Source: Denitrobaculum sp965225735 (GTDB lineage Bacteria > Pseudomonadota > Alphaproteobacteria > Kiloniellales > Kiloniellaceae). From it: a stretch of 64,000 nt of DNA. The stretch spans positions 1-64,000 of the forward strand of contig CBDDBN010000004.1 in assembly GCA_965225735.1 (NCBI GenBank). Direction: 5' to 3'. Below the pieces are notes generated by a model. That model ran no database searches. It had not been told where the DNA came from and saw nothing but the letters and a program-made list of their open reading frames with translations. The position numbers and the translations under genes are program-made. Of the stretch, positions 17,073 through 24,702 are shown in pieces. Position 1 is the first letter of the stretch. Each line of letters starts with the position of its first letter.

Positions 17073-18233
17073 TTAACGGGTCAAGGTATCAACAGCCTTG
17101 AAGCTCCCGTCCGGCTGGATCACCGTCAGGAAGACGTTGTCCATGCCCTGGTTGTCGCCATTGCCATAGTTCAGCGTAGCGCCACCCAGATCAAAAGCGC
17201 CGGTGCCATACACCGAGCTCAGGAAGTTTTCGCGAGACAGTTCCTTGCCGGCCTTCTCAAGCGCCATGATCGTCAGACGACCGACCATGTAACCTTCGAG
17301 CGACACGAAACCAGGCTGCAGGGAAGGATCGTAAGCCTTCAGAGCCTTCTGATAGTCGGCAACCAGCGGGATCGAGGAATCCTGCGGGAAAGGCACGACC
17401 TGGCTGATGACAACGCCATCGCCCTGGTCACCCAGTTCCTGCGCCAGAGCGTTGGAACCGACGAAGGAGATGGTCACGAAGACCGGGTCAAGCTTCAGTT
17501 TCTTGGACAGCTTTACGAACTCAGCCAGGGGCTTGTAAGCGCCAACCATGACGACAGCCTCGGGCTCGGCCTTACGGATCTCGAGCAGAGCAGACTTCAC
17601 CGCAACCGTGTTACGCTTGTAGGTGCCTTCGGCAACCAGCGACATACCACGGGATTCCAGCGCCTTCTTCACACCGGACAGACCGACACGGCCAAAACCG
17701 TCATCTTGGTAAAGGATAGCGATCTTCTTGATGCCAAGATCTTCGGTCAGATGCTTGATCCAGGTTTCAGTTTCCTGGTCGTAGGTCGCCCGAACGTTGA
17801 TGACGTTGCTGTTGTTCGGATCGCGCAGGAAGCCCGCACCGGTGAAAGGACCGATGAAGGGAACGCCGGCTTCGGTAGCAATCGGCTGGGTCGCCTTGGA
17901 AGTCGGGGTACCGACAGCACCGATCAGAGCGAAGACATTGTCCTGCTCGATCAGCTGACGGGTGTTGGCGATCGAACGATCCGGCTCGTAACCGTCGTCC
18001 ATCTGCTTGATCTCAACCTTACGGCCGTGAACACCGCCAGCATCGTTGACTTCCTTGAAAGCCGCCATCAGGCCTTGATGCATGCCAGTGCCCAGAGCAG
18101 CAGCAGGACCACCAAAAGCCGCCGACTGACCAAGAACGATGCGGTCATCAGAGACGCCCGGCGCTGCTGCCGAGGCTGCATTCGCGCCGGCAATCAGACC
18201 GGCTGCCGCAAGAGGTAACAGAATTTTCTTCAT
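17073..18233 (-). CDS. Branched-chain amino acid-type (LivJ-like) periplasmic binding protein, orphan
   Basis: 386 residues. A classical signal peptide (MKKILLPLAAAGLIAGANA, cleavage near residue 23) is followed by a type I periplasmic-binding fold: IVLGQSAAFGGPAA, a helix with AFKEVNDAGGVHGRKVEI, ALIGAVGTPTSKA and PFIGPFTGAG. The ATG at 18233 is preceded by GGAGAG; the frame remains open to 18398 but upstream codons are not family-like. No permease or ATPase gene is adjacent; the next gene downstream is a chemoreceptor. It may therefore act in chemotaxis, or serve a transporter encoded elsewhere. Confidence 0.9.
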   Translation of the reverse strand: MKKILLPLAAAGLIAGANAASAAAPGVSDDRIVLGQSAAFGGPAAALGTGMHQGLMAAFKEVNDAGGVHGRKVEIKQMDDGYEPDRSIANTRQLIEQDNVFALIGAVGTPTSKATQPIATEAGVPFIGPFTGAGFLRDPNNSNVINVRATYDQETETWIKHLTEDLGIKKIAILYQDDGFGRVGLSGVKKALESRGMSLVAEGTYKRNTVAVKSALLEIRKAEPEAVVMVGAYKPLAEFVKLSKKLKLDPVFVTISFVGSNALAQELGDQGDGVVISQVVPFPQDSSIPLVADYQKALKAYDPSLQPGFVSLEGYMVGRLTIMALEKAGKELSRENFLSSVYGTGAFDLGGATLNYGNGDNQGMDNVFLTVIQPDGSFKAVDTLTR

Positions 18234-18783
18234 AGACTCTCTCCATTTTTCGGCACACCCCCGCTTAAGGTGGATGCATGCCAAGTGACGCGGGTAAGAA
18301 CCTCCGTGCGAGTTGGCTTGTGCATTGCCCTGCACTTCACCAGCCATTTCTATTTTGAAATCAGGAAGCATTTCTATTTTTGGTTGCTCTCTAAACAAAA
18401 GGTCGTTTTCTTAAGTTGAAATCATTATTGACTGTGCACCGATAACCACGGGTTCAGATTTTAATAAGTTAATGATTTCCTTAAGTTGCATTGACCAATA
18501 GATATTTGCGTAAATTTCGCTGTATTTTCTTAAATCGGCGTTAATTGGAGGTAGAAAACATACGCTTGTCTGAGTTTCTACTTCACGGTTGAGCTGCAAA
18601 AATCGCTCTGTAAAGCTCTATGATCTTGTAATTACAAGATCTATCTCAAATGGCGGCAATCAGGCCGAAATCATCGCTGGCATTCGCGGCAGTCATGAGA
18701 TACCGCTGTCAACAGCCCGTCCAACCCGGTCATCGTTCCAGGAGGCCTGGAATAACTGTGAACGGATGCAGTAGGAACAACGG
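18234..18783. promoter_or_regulatory. Intergenic region, AT-rich, between binding-protein and IclR genes
   Basis: About 550 bp without a convincing gene. The stretch 18340-18640 is clearly richer in A and T than the surroundings and should hold the divergent promoters. It contains one perfect 20-bp palindrome (18622-18641). A 62-codon open frame on the minus strand (18411-18599) has no family-like features. Confidence 0.6.
18622..18641. promoter_or_regulatory. Perfect 20-bp palindrome, likely operator
   Basis: GATCTTGTAATTACAAGATC reads identically on both strands. It sits 143 bp upstream of the IclR-family start and 389 bp upstream of the binding-protein start. The core TTGTAATTACAA resembles dimeric helix-turn-helix operators. 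The adjacent IclR protein is the natural candidate to bind it, though the core also resembles GntR-type sites. Confidence 0.6.
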
Positions 18784-19641
18784 ATGTCGACAGCTCTCGG
18801 TTCTCAAAAACGGCGCAAACAAAAAGCCTCGGCAACAGCAAATCGCACCGAGGGCCGCAGAAGCGGGCAGGTTCAGTCACTCGCCCGGGCGATCTCGCTG
18901 CTCAATGCCCTGACCGACGAAGATTACGGATTAAGCCTTAGCGATCTGGCGCAGAAGGTCGGCCTTGCCCCCTCGACAACGCACCGTCTTCTCACCACGC
19001 TTCAGGAAGAACGCTTCGTTCGCTTCGATCTCGAGCGCAATGTATGGCTTGTGGGGGTCCAGGCCTTTGTTGTTGGGAATGCCTTTATCCGATCACGCGA
19101 TCTTATCGCCATGTCGCGACCGCATATGCGTAATCTGATGGAAGACAGCGGCGAGACGGTCAATCTCGCGGTCGAGGATCAGGGTGAAGCCATCTATTTG
19201 GGGCAGGTGGAATGCCGCCAGATGATGCGGGCCATCGCCAAGCCGGGCGGACGTGTCGCCCTACATTGTTCCGGAGTAGGTAAAGCGTTGCTCTCAGGGC
19301 TGCCCGATCTTGAGGTCAACAAAATCGTCCAGCGACGCGGTTTGGGCCGCTACACAGAAAAGACGATCGATACCCCGGCGAAGCTCCGCCAGGCCTTAAG
19401 TCTCGCGCGGCAGCAGGGCTTCGCCTTCGACGACGAGGAAAACGCCATTGGCCTGCGCTGCGTGGCGGCGGTCATCTATGATGAATACGGCCATCCTCTC
19501 GCAGGACTGTCGCTGTCAGGCCCAACCGCCCGCATAACCGATGAGCGCGTGCCGCTCTTAGGAAGACTTGTCGTCAAGGCGGCTGATGACATCACCACCG
19601 CCCTTGGCGGATCCCGCCCGGATTTTTCGAAGCTCGGATAG
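18784..19641 (+). CDS. IclR-family transcriptional regulator
   Basis: 285 residues. Winged helix at about 30-90 (LARAISLLNAL, LSDLAQKVGLAPSTTHRLL) and an effector-binding IclR domain after it (GETVNLAVEDQGEAIYLGQVE, HCSGVGKALLSGLP). The first 27 residues are basic and low in complexity. The start follows AGGAAC. It is divergent from the binding-protein and chemoreceptor genes across an AT-rich region with a 20-bp palindrome, so it probably controls them and itself. Effector unknown. Confidence 0.9.
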   Translation: MSTALGSQKRRKQKASATANRTEGRRSGQVQSLARAISLLNALTDEDYGLSLSDLAQKVGLAPSTTHRLLTTLQEERFVRFDLERNVWLVGVQAFVVGNAFIRSRDLIAMSRPHMRNLMEDSGETVNLAVEDQGEAIYLGQVECRQMMRAIAKPGGRVALHCSGVGKALLSGLPDLEVNKIVQRRGLGRYTEKTIDTPAKLRQALSLARQQGFAFDDEENAIGLRCVAAVIYDEYGHPLAGLSLSGPTARITDERVPLLGRLVVKAADDITTALGGSRPDFSKLG

Positions 19642-19652
19642 TTTCTTAAGCG

Positions 19653-20207
19653 CTAAGCGGCATAGCGCAGGAAAACGACACCGCCGTTCTGGCTGGTCAC
19701 TTCACTGTGCCGCGTTCCCGCCTGCACGACATGATAGTCGCCGGCATGGAGCTGAAGATCGCCGATAATCATGTCGCCCTCGACGATGACGCACTCCTCA
19801 AGGCTGCTGTGATCGTGCGCCGGATAGATAGCGCCAGGCGCCAGACGCATCATCATTGAGCGCGCGCCGCTACTCTTGTCCGAGTAGAGGATTTTGCACT
19901 CCACACCCGGCCCAATCGTCCTCCAGCGACCGGCATCCGCACGCAATGTGAGCGTTCCGGCAGGTTCGGAGGCATCGATCTTACTCTCAATCTTTTGCCA
20001 AAGCCCTTCGGGTGGCTCGGCTAATCCGGCGCCCGCATTCAGCCCAGAAAGCCTCTCCTCCCAGGCTCCAACCAGCGCGCCAAGTCCGGGATCGTTCTCC
20101 AATCGCTTGACGAACTCCATCCGCGCCTTGCCGTCGAGCGTTCCAAGAACATACTCGGAGACCAGCTGGTCCAGGGTATCATCAGAGACTAAGTCCTTCC
20201 CGGTCAC
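19653..20207 (-). CDS. ChrR-type cupin anti-sigma factor
   Basis: 184 residues. The N-terminal helical part (LVSEYVLGTLDGKARMEFVKRL, cut here to SEYVLGTLDGKARM) resembles anti-sigma domains, but no zinc-type His/Cys cluster is seen in it. The C-terminal half (about 95-184) is a cupin with likely metal ligands H131, H133, E137 and H167. ChrR-type proteins hold an ECF sigma factor inactive and release it on a stress such as singlet oxygen or peroxide. The start overlaps the sigma gene stop (ATGA), so the two are coupled. The actual signal is unknown. Confidence 0.85.
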   Translation of the reverse strand: MTGKDLVSDDTLDQLVSEYVLGTLDGKARMEFVKRLENDPGLGALVGAWEERLSGLNAGAGLAEPPEGLWQKIESKIDASEPAGTLTLRADAGRWRTIGPGVECKILYSDKSSGARSMMMRLAPGAIYPAHDHSSLEECVIVEGDMIIGDLQLHAGDYHVVQAGTRHSEVTSQNGGVVFLRYAA

Positions 20208-20860
20208 GATTCGAGCCCCTCTTTAAGAGCCTTCAATCCACGCCGGACCCAGCTCTTCGCCGTACCCAGTGGCACATTCATGGCGCCAGCCAACTCCTCA
20301 TGCGTATAACCATAGCGATAGGAAAGGACTATCGCCCGCTGATGATCGGGCTTCAAGCGCGATAGGGCGGAGCGAAGGGACATGGAGTCTACAATCGGGC
20401 GATCACTATCAGAAAGCTGCAGGGAACAAGGCTGGTCTGACTGAAGTGCCCGATCGATCATCTCGGGATCTTCGAGATCTGCTGAGACATCACAGTCGCG
20501 GCCGCGCGCCCGATCGGCGCGGATCCGATCTATGGCCCGGTAACGCGCGATCGAGGCAATCCAGGCCAAAGCACTGCCGCGCGCAGCCTGGTAGCGGTCT
20601 GCCCTTTGCCACAGCAATACGTAACACTCCTGCGCCACTTCCTCTGCTATTTCGCGGTTTCGAACGATTCGCAGAACGACGCCGAACACCAGGCGCGCAG
20701 TCTGATCGTAGAGTTTGCGAAACGCGGCACGATCGCCCGCCGATACGCGCCCGATGAGATCTTCCAAGCGCTCGTCGCTACCGACCAGAGCTTCACCTGC
20801 GGCACCGGTCGCAGCCGGCACATGCAGGTCGCCGGCCTCGCCGTCTCTTTCCGGAGTCAC
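20204..20860 (-). CDS. ECF (group IV) RNA polymerase sigma factor
   Basis: About 218 residues. Region 2 (AFRKLYDQTARLVFGVVLRI, EEVAQECYVLLWQRADRY) and region 4 (LSRLKPDHQRAIVLSYRYGY, HEELAGAMNVPLGTAKSWVRR) are both complete. The frame is open to 21082, but sequence before about residue 70 of that frame is not sigma-like. The GTG at 20860 with GGAGG about 14 bp upstream is my preferred start; the GTG at 20875 is possible. It forms an operon with the cupin anti-sigma factor. A candidate site TAATCC-N16-CGTA lies about 100 bp upstream, similar to one before the ferritin-like gene. Confidence 0.88.
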   Translation of the reverse strand: MTPERDGEAGDLHVPAATGAAGEALVGSDERLEDLIGRVSAGDRAAFRKLYDQTARLVFGVVLRIVRNREIAEEVAQECYVLLWQRADRYQAARGSALAWIASIARYRAIDRIRADRARGRDCDVSADLEDPEMIDRALQSDQPCSLQLSDSDRPIVDSMSLRSALSRLKPDHQRAIVLSYRYGYTHEELAGAMNVPLGTAKSWVRRGLKALKEGLES

Positions 20861-20955
20861 GGTGTCTGAACCCACCTCCGCAACACTCCTCGCGATTGTA
20901 CCTATGTCAAAATTCGATTGGTTTGAGGGCGCGAAATCTGCGCCATTAAATTTGG

Positions 20956-20981
20956 TACGTGCCCGCCAGACACATGGATTA
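20956..20981 (-). promoter_or_regulatory. Candidate ECF-dependent promoter of the sigma operon
   Basis: On the minus strand TAATCC is followed after 16 bases by CGTA. A similar pair (TGCATCC-N17-CGTA) lies upstream of the ferritin-like gene at 22254-22281. Sharing suggests self-recognition by the sigma factor. Two sites are too few for a firm call. Confidence 0.35.
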
Positions 20982-21078
20982 CTTTGGACGCCGGATCTGA
21001 TCTGGCACTCACTGGCCGAAGACGCGGCACCTGGAGTTTTCAGCATAAGCCCTAATCGATCCGATCGAAGATACAGCA

Positions 21079-21480
21079 TCACTCTACCGAGCCCCCTTCA
21101 ATGCCTTTGAGCGAGCGCAAAAACGCAATGATGTCGGAGCGGTCACCCGCTTTGCGAACCCGAAAGCCCATCTTTTGACCTGGGATCAGGGCCTGTGGAT
21201 TGGTGAGCCATTTGTCCAGGGTCTGCTCGTTCCAAACGATGTTCGAATCCGCCAGAGCTTTTGAATAGGCATAACCCGGCTGCGTTCCCGCGGAGCGGCC
21301 AAACAGCTCTTGATGGCGAGGGCCAACGCGGTTCCTCTCAATCGAATGGCAAGCCCCACAACGGCTGTTGTAAAGCTCTGCTCCACGGTCAGCATCGCCG
21401 CCGGCTGCATTGACCCGGATGGGGATGACAAGCAGTTGGCTCAGGATCAGCAAACCTTGCAACGCGGATTTTAACTTCAT
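21079..21480 (-). CDS. Class I c-type cytochrome
   Basis: 133 residues, exported. Signal peptide 1-25 (hydrophobic LLILSQLLVIPI). Haem-binding C41-G-A-C44-H45 and likely distal ligand M104 in PGQKMGF; the C-terminal helix is SDIIAFLRSLKG. It is a small soluble electron carrier of the mitochondrial cytochrome c type. The ATG at 21480 follows GAGGAA; the upstream extension to 21546 is unlikely. It lies between the ferritin-like gene and the sigma operon, all on the minus strand, which suggests a shared redox-stress function. Confidence 0.92.
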   Translation of the reverse strand: MKLKSALQGLLILSQLLVIPIRVNAAGGDADRGAELYNSRCGACHSIERNRVGPRHQELFGRSAGTQPGYAYSKALADSNIVWNEQTLDKWLTNPQALIPGQKMGFRVRKAGDRSDIIAFLRSLKGIEGGSVE

Positions 21481-21548
21481 CTCAAATTCCTCAAAAAAAG
21501 AGAAACGAAGGCCTGCGCCAGAGATCGCGCAAAACCTTCGTTTCAAAC

Positions 21549-21575
21549 CGAGGGGGTTCGGGGGGCATCCCCTCG
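21549..21575 (-). terminator. Possible hairpin between ferritin-like and cytochrome c genes
   Basis: CGAGGGG/CCCCTCG seven-base stem with a 13-base loop, followed on the minus strand by GTTTG. The tail is weak, so this may only partly end transcription from the ferritin-like gene. Confidence 0.35.
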
Positions 21576-21607
21576 TTAGTCCAGGTTCAGATGTACGACC
21601 TTGCCGC

Positions 21608-22201
21608 TTACGCTCCGAAGCTGAGAGCCTTGGTCGGCAGGCTGTCCCCCAACGCGGAAGCTAGCACCGTCCAGTGCATGGTTTCGTCGGCGGCCAGACG
21701 GCCGGATACCTGTGCGAGATCCGAGTCCAAAAACGCCGGGATCACACCGAGGTAAGCGTTGGCGGCGCCCTTCTCCAGCTTGGCGGCAAGGCGCAGAACA
21801 TCGGTCTGGGTCTTCAATCCACCCGCCCCAAGCGCGGCCGCGTATTCGTTGAGGCTGTCGGATTCAACCGGCATACCGCCAAGCGAACGGATCGTAGAGG
21901 CCAGCGCATCGCGGTGTTCTTTATGCTGGCTCTGAAACAAAACGGCGGTCTGAAGCACGGGCTTGGCCAGCAGTCCACTTTCCGCGCCAAGCTGATAGGC
22001 GGCGATGGCCTCATGTTCGAGGCCGAGCGCCGTATTCAGGATTGCGACATCCTGTGCGGCGTCTCCGCCGGCGCCGCCTGTAGAGGCGTTCTTGGCCATG
22101 GATTCGCAACCTGCCAGCAAAGCAACGGCCGTGGCGGAAAGCACAGACTTACCTGTGCCGCCGAGAAACATCCGGCGGCCGACATTTACAGTATCAAACA
22201 T
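21608..22201 (-). CDS. Ferritin-like (DUF4439-type) exported lipoprotein
   Basis: 197 residues. The N terminus has a twin-arginine-like GRRMFLGG and a lipobox LLAGC with C32 as the likely lipidated residue. The rest is a four-helix ferritin-like domain with metal-ligand candidates in LGLEHEAIAAYQLG, QHKEHRDALAS and AADETMHW. Ferritin-like proteins bind a di-iron centre and can deal with iron or peroxide. It is probably the first gene of a unit with the cytochrome c, near the ECF sigma operon. Confidence 0.8.
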   Translation of the reverse strand: MFDTVNVGRRMFLGGTGKSVLSATAVALLAGCESMAKNASTGGAGGDAAQDVAILNTALGLEHEAIAAYQLGAESGLLAKPVLQTAVLFQSQHKEHRDALASTIRSLGGMPVESDSLNEYAAALGAGGLKTQTDVLRLAAKLEKGAANAYLGVIPAFLDSDLAQVSGRLAADETMHWTVLASALGDSLPTKALSFGA

Positions 22202-22253
22202 TGATTTTCTCTCCTGAGTAAAACACGGGAGAAGCGCGCATCTCTGCAGACAC

Positions 22254-22281
22254 TACGCGCCGCACGCGGCAACCGGATGCA
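22254..22281 (-). promoter_or_regulatory. Candidate ECF-dependent promoter of the ferritin-like gene
   Basis: TGCATCC-N17-CGTA on the minus strand, about 53 bp upstream of the start codon. It resembles the site before the ECF sigma gene (TAATCC-N16-CGTA). Confidence 0.35.
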
Positions 22282-22418
22282 GGTCGGAAAAATTTTTTGA
22301 ACCGCATGGAAAAAGCAGCCTTGGCGCTTTGCCAGCAGCACCGCTATTGACCGCAACGCCAATCCTGCCTCCAATGACCGGAAAGAAGAACCGAAAGAGA
22401 CCGGAAAGGCCGCTTAAG

Positions 22419-23372
22419 ATGCCTCGGCGCTACTACGAACTGCCATCCCTTACCAGTCTTGCGGCGTTCGAGGCCTCCGCGCGACATCTCAGCTTTAAGC
22501 GGGCAGCTCACGAGCTCAACGTCACGCCGGGCGCCATCAGCCGGCAGATCAAGGCGCTGGAAGCCGATATCGGCCTACCCTTATTTCAACGGATCCACCG
22601 TGGCGTGGTTCTGACCGACGACGGCACCAAGCTTTATAGAACGCTCGCTCAGGGCTTTAGCCAGATCGCGCAGACCTATCAGGATATCCGAAACAGGGAG
22701 CGGCGCGCCTCTATCACCATCGGCGCAACCACGGCCTTCGCCTCGCTTTGGCTGATGCCGCGTCTGGGACAGTTTTCCAGAGCACACCCTGAGATCACGC
22801 TCAACCATGTCATCGCGGATCGCGCGCATGAACTGCGCCTGTCAGAAGTCGACCTGCGCGTGCGCTATGGCAAAGGGGTCTGGCCGGACGAAGAAGCCAT
22901 CAAGCTTTTCGATGACCGGATCTACCCGGTTTGCGGTCGCGACTTTGCCACGTCTCGCCCGGATGCCGACCTCAAGTCGATTGCGGAAATGCCGCTGCTG
23001 GTTCTCGACGCCGTTGACCCGGAGTGGACCCACTGGAGCGAATGGTTCCAGCGTCTCGGCCAGACACCTTCGAGCTTGGATGTCCGGCGTTTCAACAACT
23101 ACTTCATCGCACTGCAAGCGGCACAGGATAATCAGGGCGTCGCACTGGGTTGGGACTCCATGGTCGCGCCCCTGATCGACGCCGGAAAACTCGTTCGTCT
23201 GACAGATCTGGAGATCGCCGCACCGGGTTCCTTCTATGTGACCACCAACAGCAACAAGAACCTGACCAAGCACGGACAGGCTCTCCTGGACTGGCTGATC
23301 GAGACAGCAGAACAAATGAGCGCCAGCGCAACGACACAGAAACGCCCTCTTGCCGACGGCCTCATGAATTGA
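22419..23372 (+). CDS. LysR-family regulator (GcvA-like)
   Basis: 317 residues. N-terminal helix-turn-helix: LPSLTSLAAFEASARHLSF, AAHELNVTPGAISRQIKALE. The effector domain carries TIGATTAFASLWLMPRL and DLRVRYGKGVWP, typical of the GcvA subgroup. The ATG at 22419, ten bases after GGAAAGG, is preferred to the open frame at 22329. It lies 124 bp upstream of the Rieske oxygenase gene on the same strand and may regulate it. Confidence 0.88.
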   Translation: MPRRYYELPSLTSLAAFEASARHLSFKRAAHELNVTPGAISRQIKALEADIGLPLFQRIHRGVVLTDDGTKLYRTLAQGFSQIAQTYQDIRNRERRASITIGATTAFASLWLMPRLGQFSRAHPEITLNHVIADRAHELRLSEVDLRVRYGKGVWPDEEAIKLFDDRIYPVCGRDFATSRPDADLKSIAEMPLLVLDAVDPEWTHWSEWFQRLGQTPSSLDVRRFNNYFIALQAAQDNQGVALGWDSMVAPLIDAGKLVRLTDLEIAAPGSFYVTTNSNKNLTKHGQALLDWLIETAEQMSASATTQKRPLADGLMN

Positions 23373-23496
23373 CTTCAAGTAACCTCTATTGACTTAAAAT
23401 CACCTGATAGATGAGCTTTTGGGCTATTGATCCAACGCCTCTTTCTACGTTTTCTGCTGGGAGCGCGCGCAGAGCGCGAAATCACGGGAGGCTTCC

Positions 23497-24702
23497 ATGA
23501 AACTGGCAGAAATCGTCACCCCGGAGGTAGTGTCGCCGGCCGTGCCGAGCCTGGCGCAAGACTTATCTGCCGTGCAGGACGGCGCCTGTCTCCCCAACCC
23601 CTTCTATACCGAGGCCAAGGTCTTCGAAGAGGAAAAGAAACGGGTTTTCGCGCCGAACTGGTCTTGCATCGGATTCGGGAAGGACATCCCTAACAACGGC
23701 GACGCCAAGCCCGTGAACTTCCTCGGTGTCCCCTTGCTGCTCCTGAGGGACAAAAGCGGCAAAATCAGAGTGTTTCAGAACGTCTGCCGCCACCGCGGCA
23801 TGATCCTGGTGGACGAACCGACCAACTTCCGGGGCGTCATTCGCTGCCCCTATCATTCCTGGTGTTACAGTCTCGACGGGGCGATCAAAACCACACCTCA
23901 CTTGGGCGGCCCCGGCCAGAACGATCACCCGGCGGTCAAAAAGAGCGAACTCGGCCTTTTCGAAGTGCGTTCGGCCGTCTGGATGGACCTGGTCTTCGTC
24001 AATCTTTCAGGCGACGCGCCGGCGTTCGACGCCGCGATCGCCCCTCTGACCAGCCGTTGGTCGGAATTCGGCGGTCAAGAAGTCTACCACGGTGGCGCGG
24101 ATTCTTCCTTCAGCCTGACCTTAAACAGCAACTGGAAGCTGGCCGTCGAAAACTATTGCGAAAGCTACCACCTGCCGTGGGTGCACCCAGGCCTGAACAG
24201 CTACTCGAAACTGGAAGACCACTACAACATCATCGAGTTGGGCAGCTTTTCGGGCCAAGGCACGACTGTCTACAATCCCAGCCTGGATGACAGTGGGCGC
24301 AGCTTCAACTACTTCGCCAACCTGCCGGAGAAATGGTCTACCTGCGCGGAATACATTGCCATCTATCCCAACGTCCTGGTCGGGATCCACAAGGACCACT
24401 TCTTTGCAATCCTTCTGGAACCGCTGGCGCATGACAAAACAGTCGAACGGGTAGAGATCTATTACACCTCGCCCGAAATGACCGGTGAGGATTTGCAGGA
24501 CCTGCGCCAGCGCAACAGCGAGATGTGGAAAGAGGTTTTCATCGAGGACATCGGCGTGGTCGAAGGGATGCAGCGAGGGCGCCATGCACCCGCTTTCGAT
24601 GGCGGCGTCTTATCCCCGGTTATGGACAGCGCCACGCACGCCTTCCATGCCTGGGTGGCAGACCATTACACGCGCAACGACGGGCAAACGCGACAAGTCT
24701 AA
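23497..24702 (+). CDS. Rieske-type oxygenase alpha subunit, quaternary-amine type
   Basis: 401 residues. The [2Fe-2S] Rieske site is C97-x-H99 and C117-x2-H120 (VCRHRG, RCPYHSW). The mononuclear iron region is NWKLAVENYCESYHLPWVH with H225 and H230. The bridging residue is E222, where ring-hydroxylating dioxygenases have Asp; carnitine monooxygenase CntA is known for a bridging Glu. This and the carnitine genes next door point to demethylation or oxidation of a quaternary amine such as glycine betaine. No reductase subunit is adjacent. The gene ends in a 4-bp convergent overlap with the carnitine dehydrogenase gene. Confidence 0.88.
   Translation: MKLAEIVTPEVVSPAVPSLAQDLSAVQDGACLPNPFYTEAKVFEEEKKRVFAPNWSCIGFGKDIPNNGDAKPVNFLGVPLLLLRDKSGKIRVFQNVCRHRGMILVDEPTNFRGVIRCPYHSWCYSLDGAIKTTPHLGGPGQNDHPAVKKSELGLFEVRSAVWMDLVFVNLSGDAPAFDAAIAPLTSRWSEFGGQEVYHGGADSSFSLTLNSNWKLAVENYCESYHLPWVHPGLNSYSKLEDHYNIIELGSFSGQGTTVYNPSLDDSGRSFNYFANLPEKWSTCAEYIAIYPNVLVGIHKDHFFAILLEPLAHDKTVERVEIYYTSPEMTGEDLQDLRQRNSEMWKEVFIEDIGVVEGMQRGRHAPAFDGGVLSPVMDSATHAFHAWVADHYTRNDGQTRQV

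Noticed and set aside
18411..18599. 62-codon minus-strand frame in the AT-rich gap
   Set aside because: No ribosome site or family resemblance; the region is better explained as regulatory.
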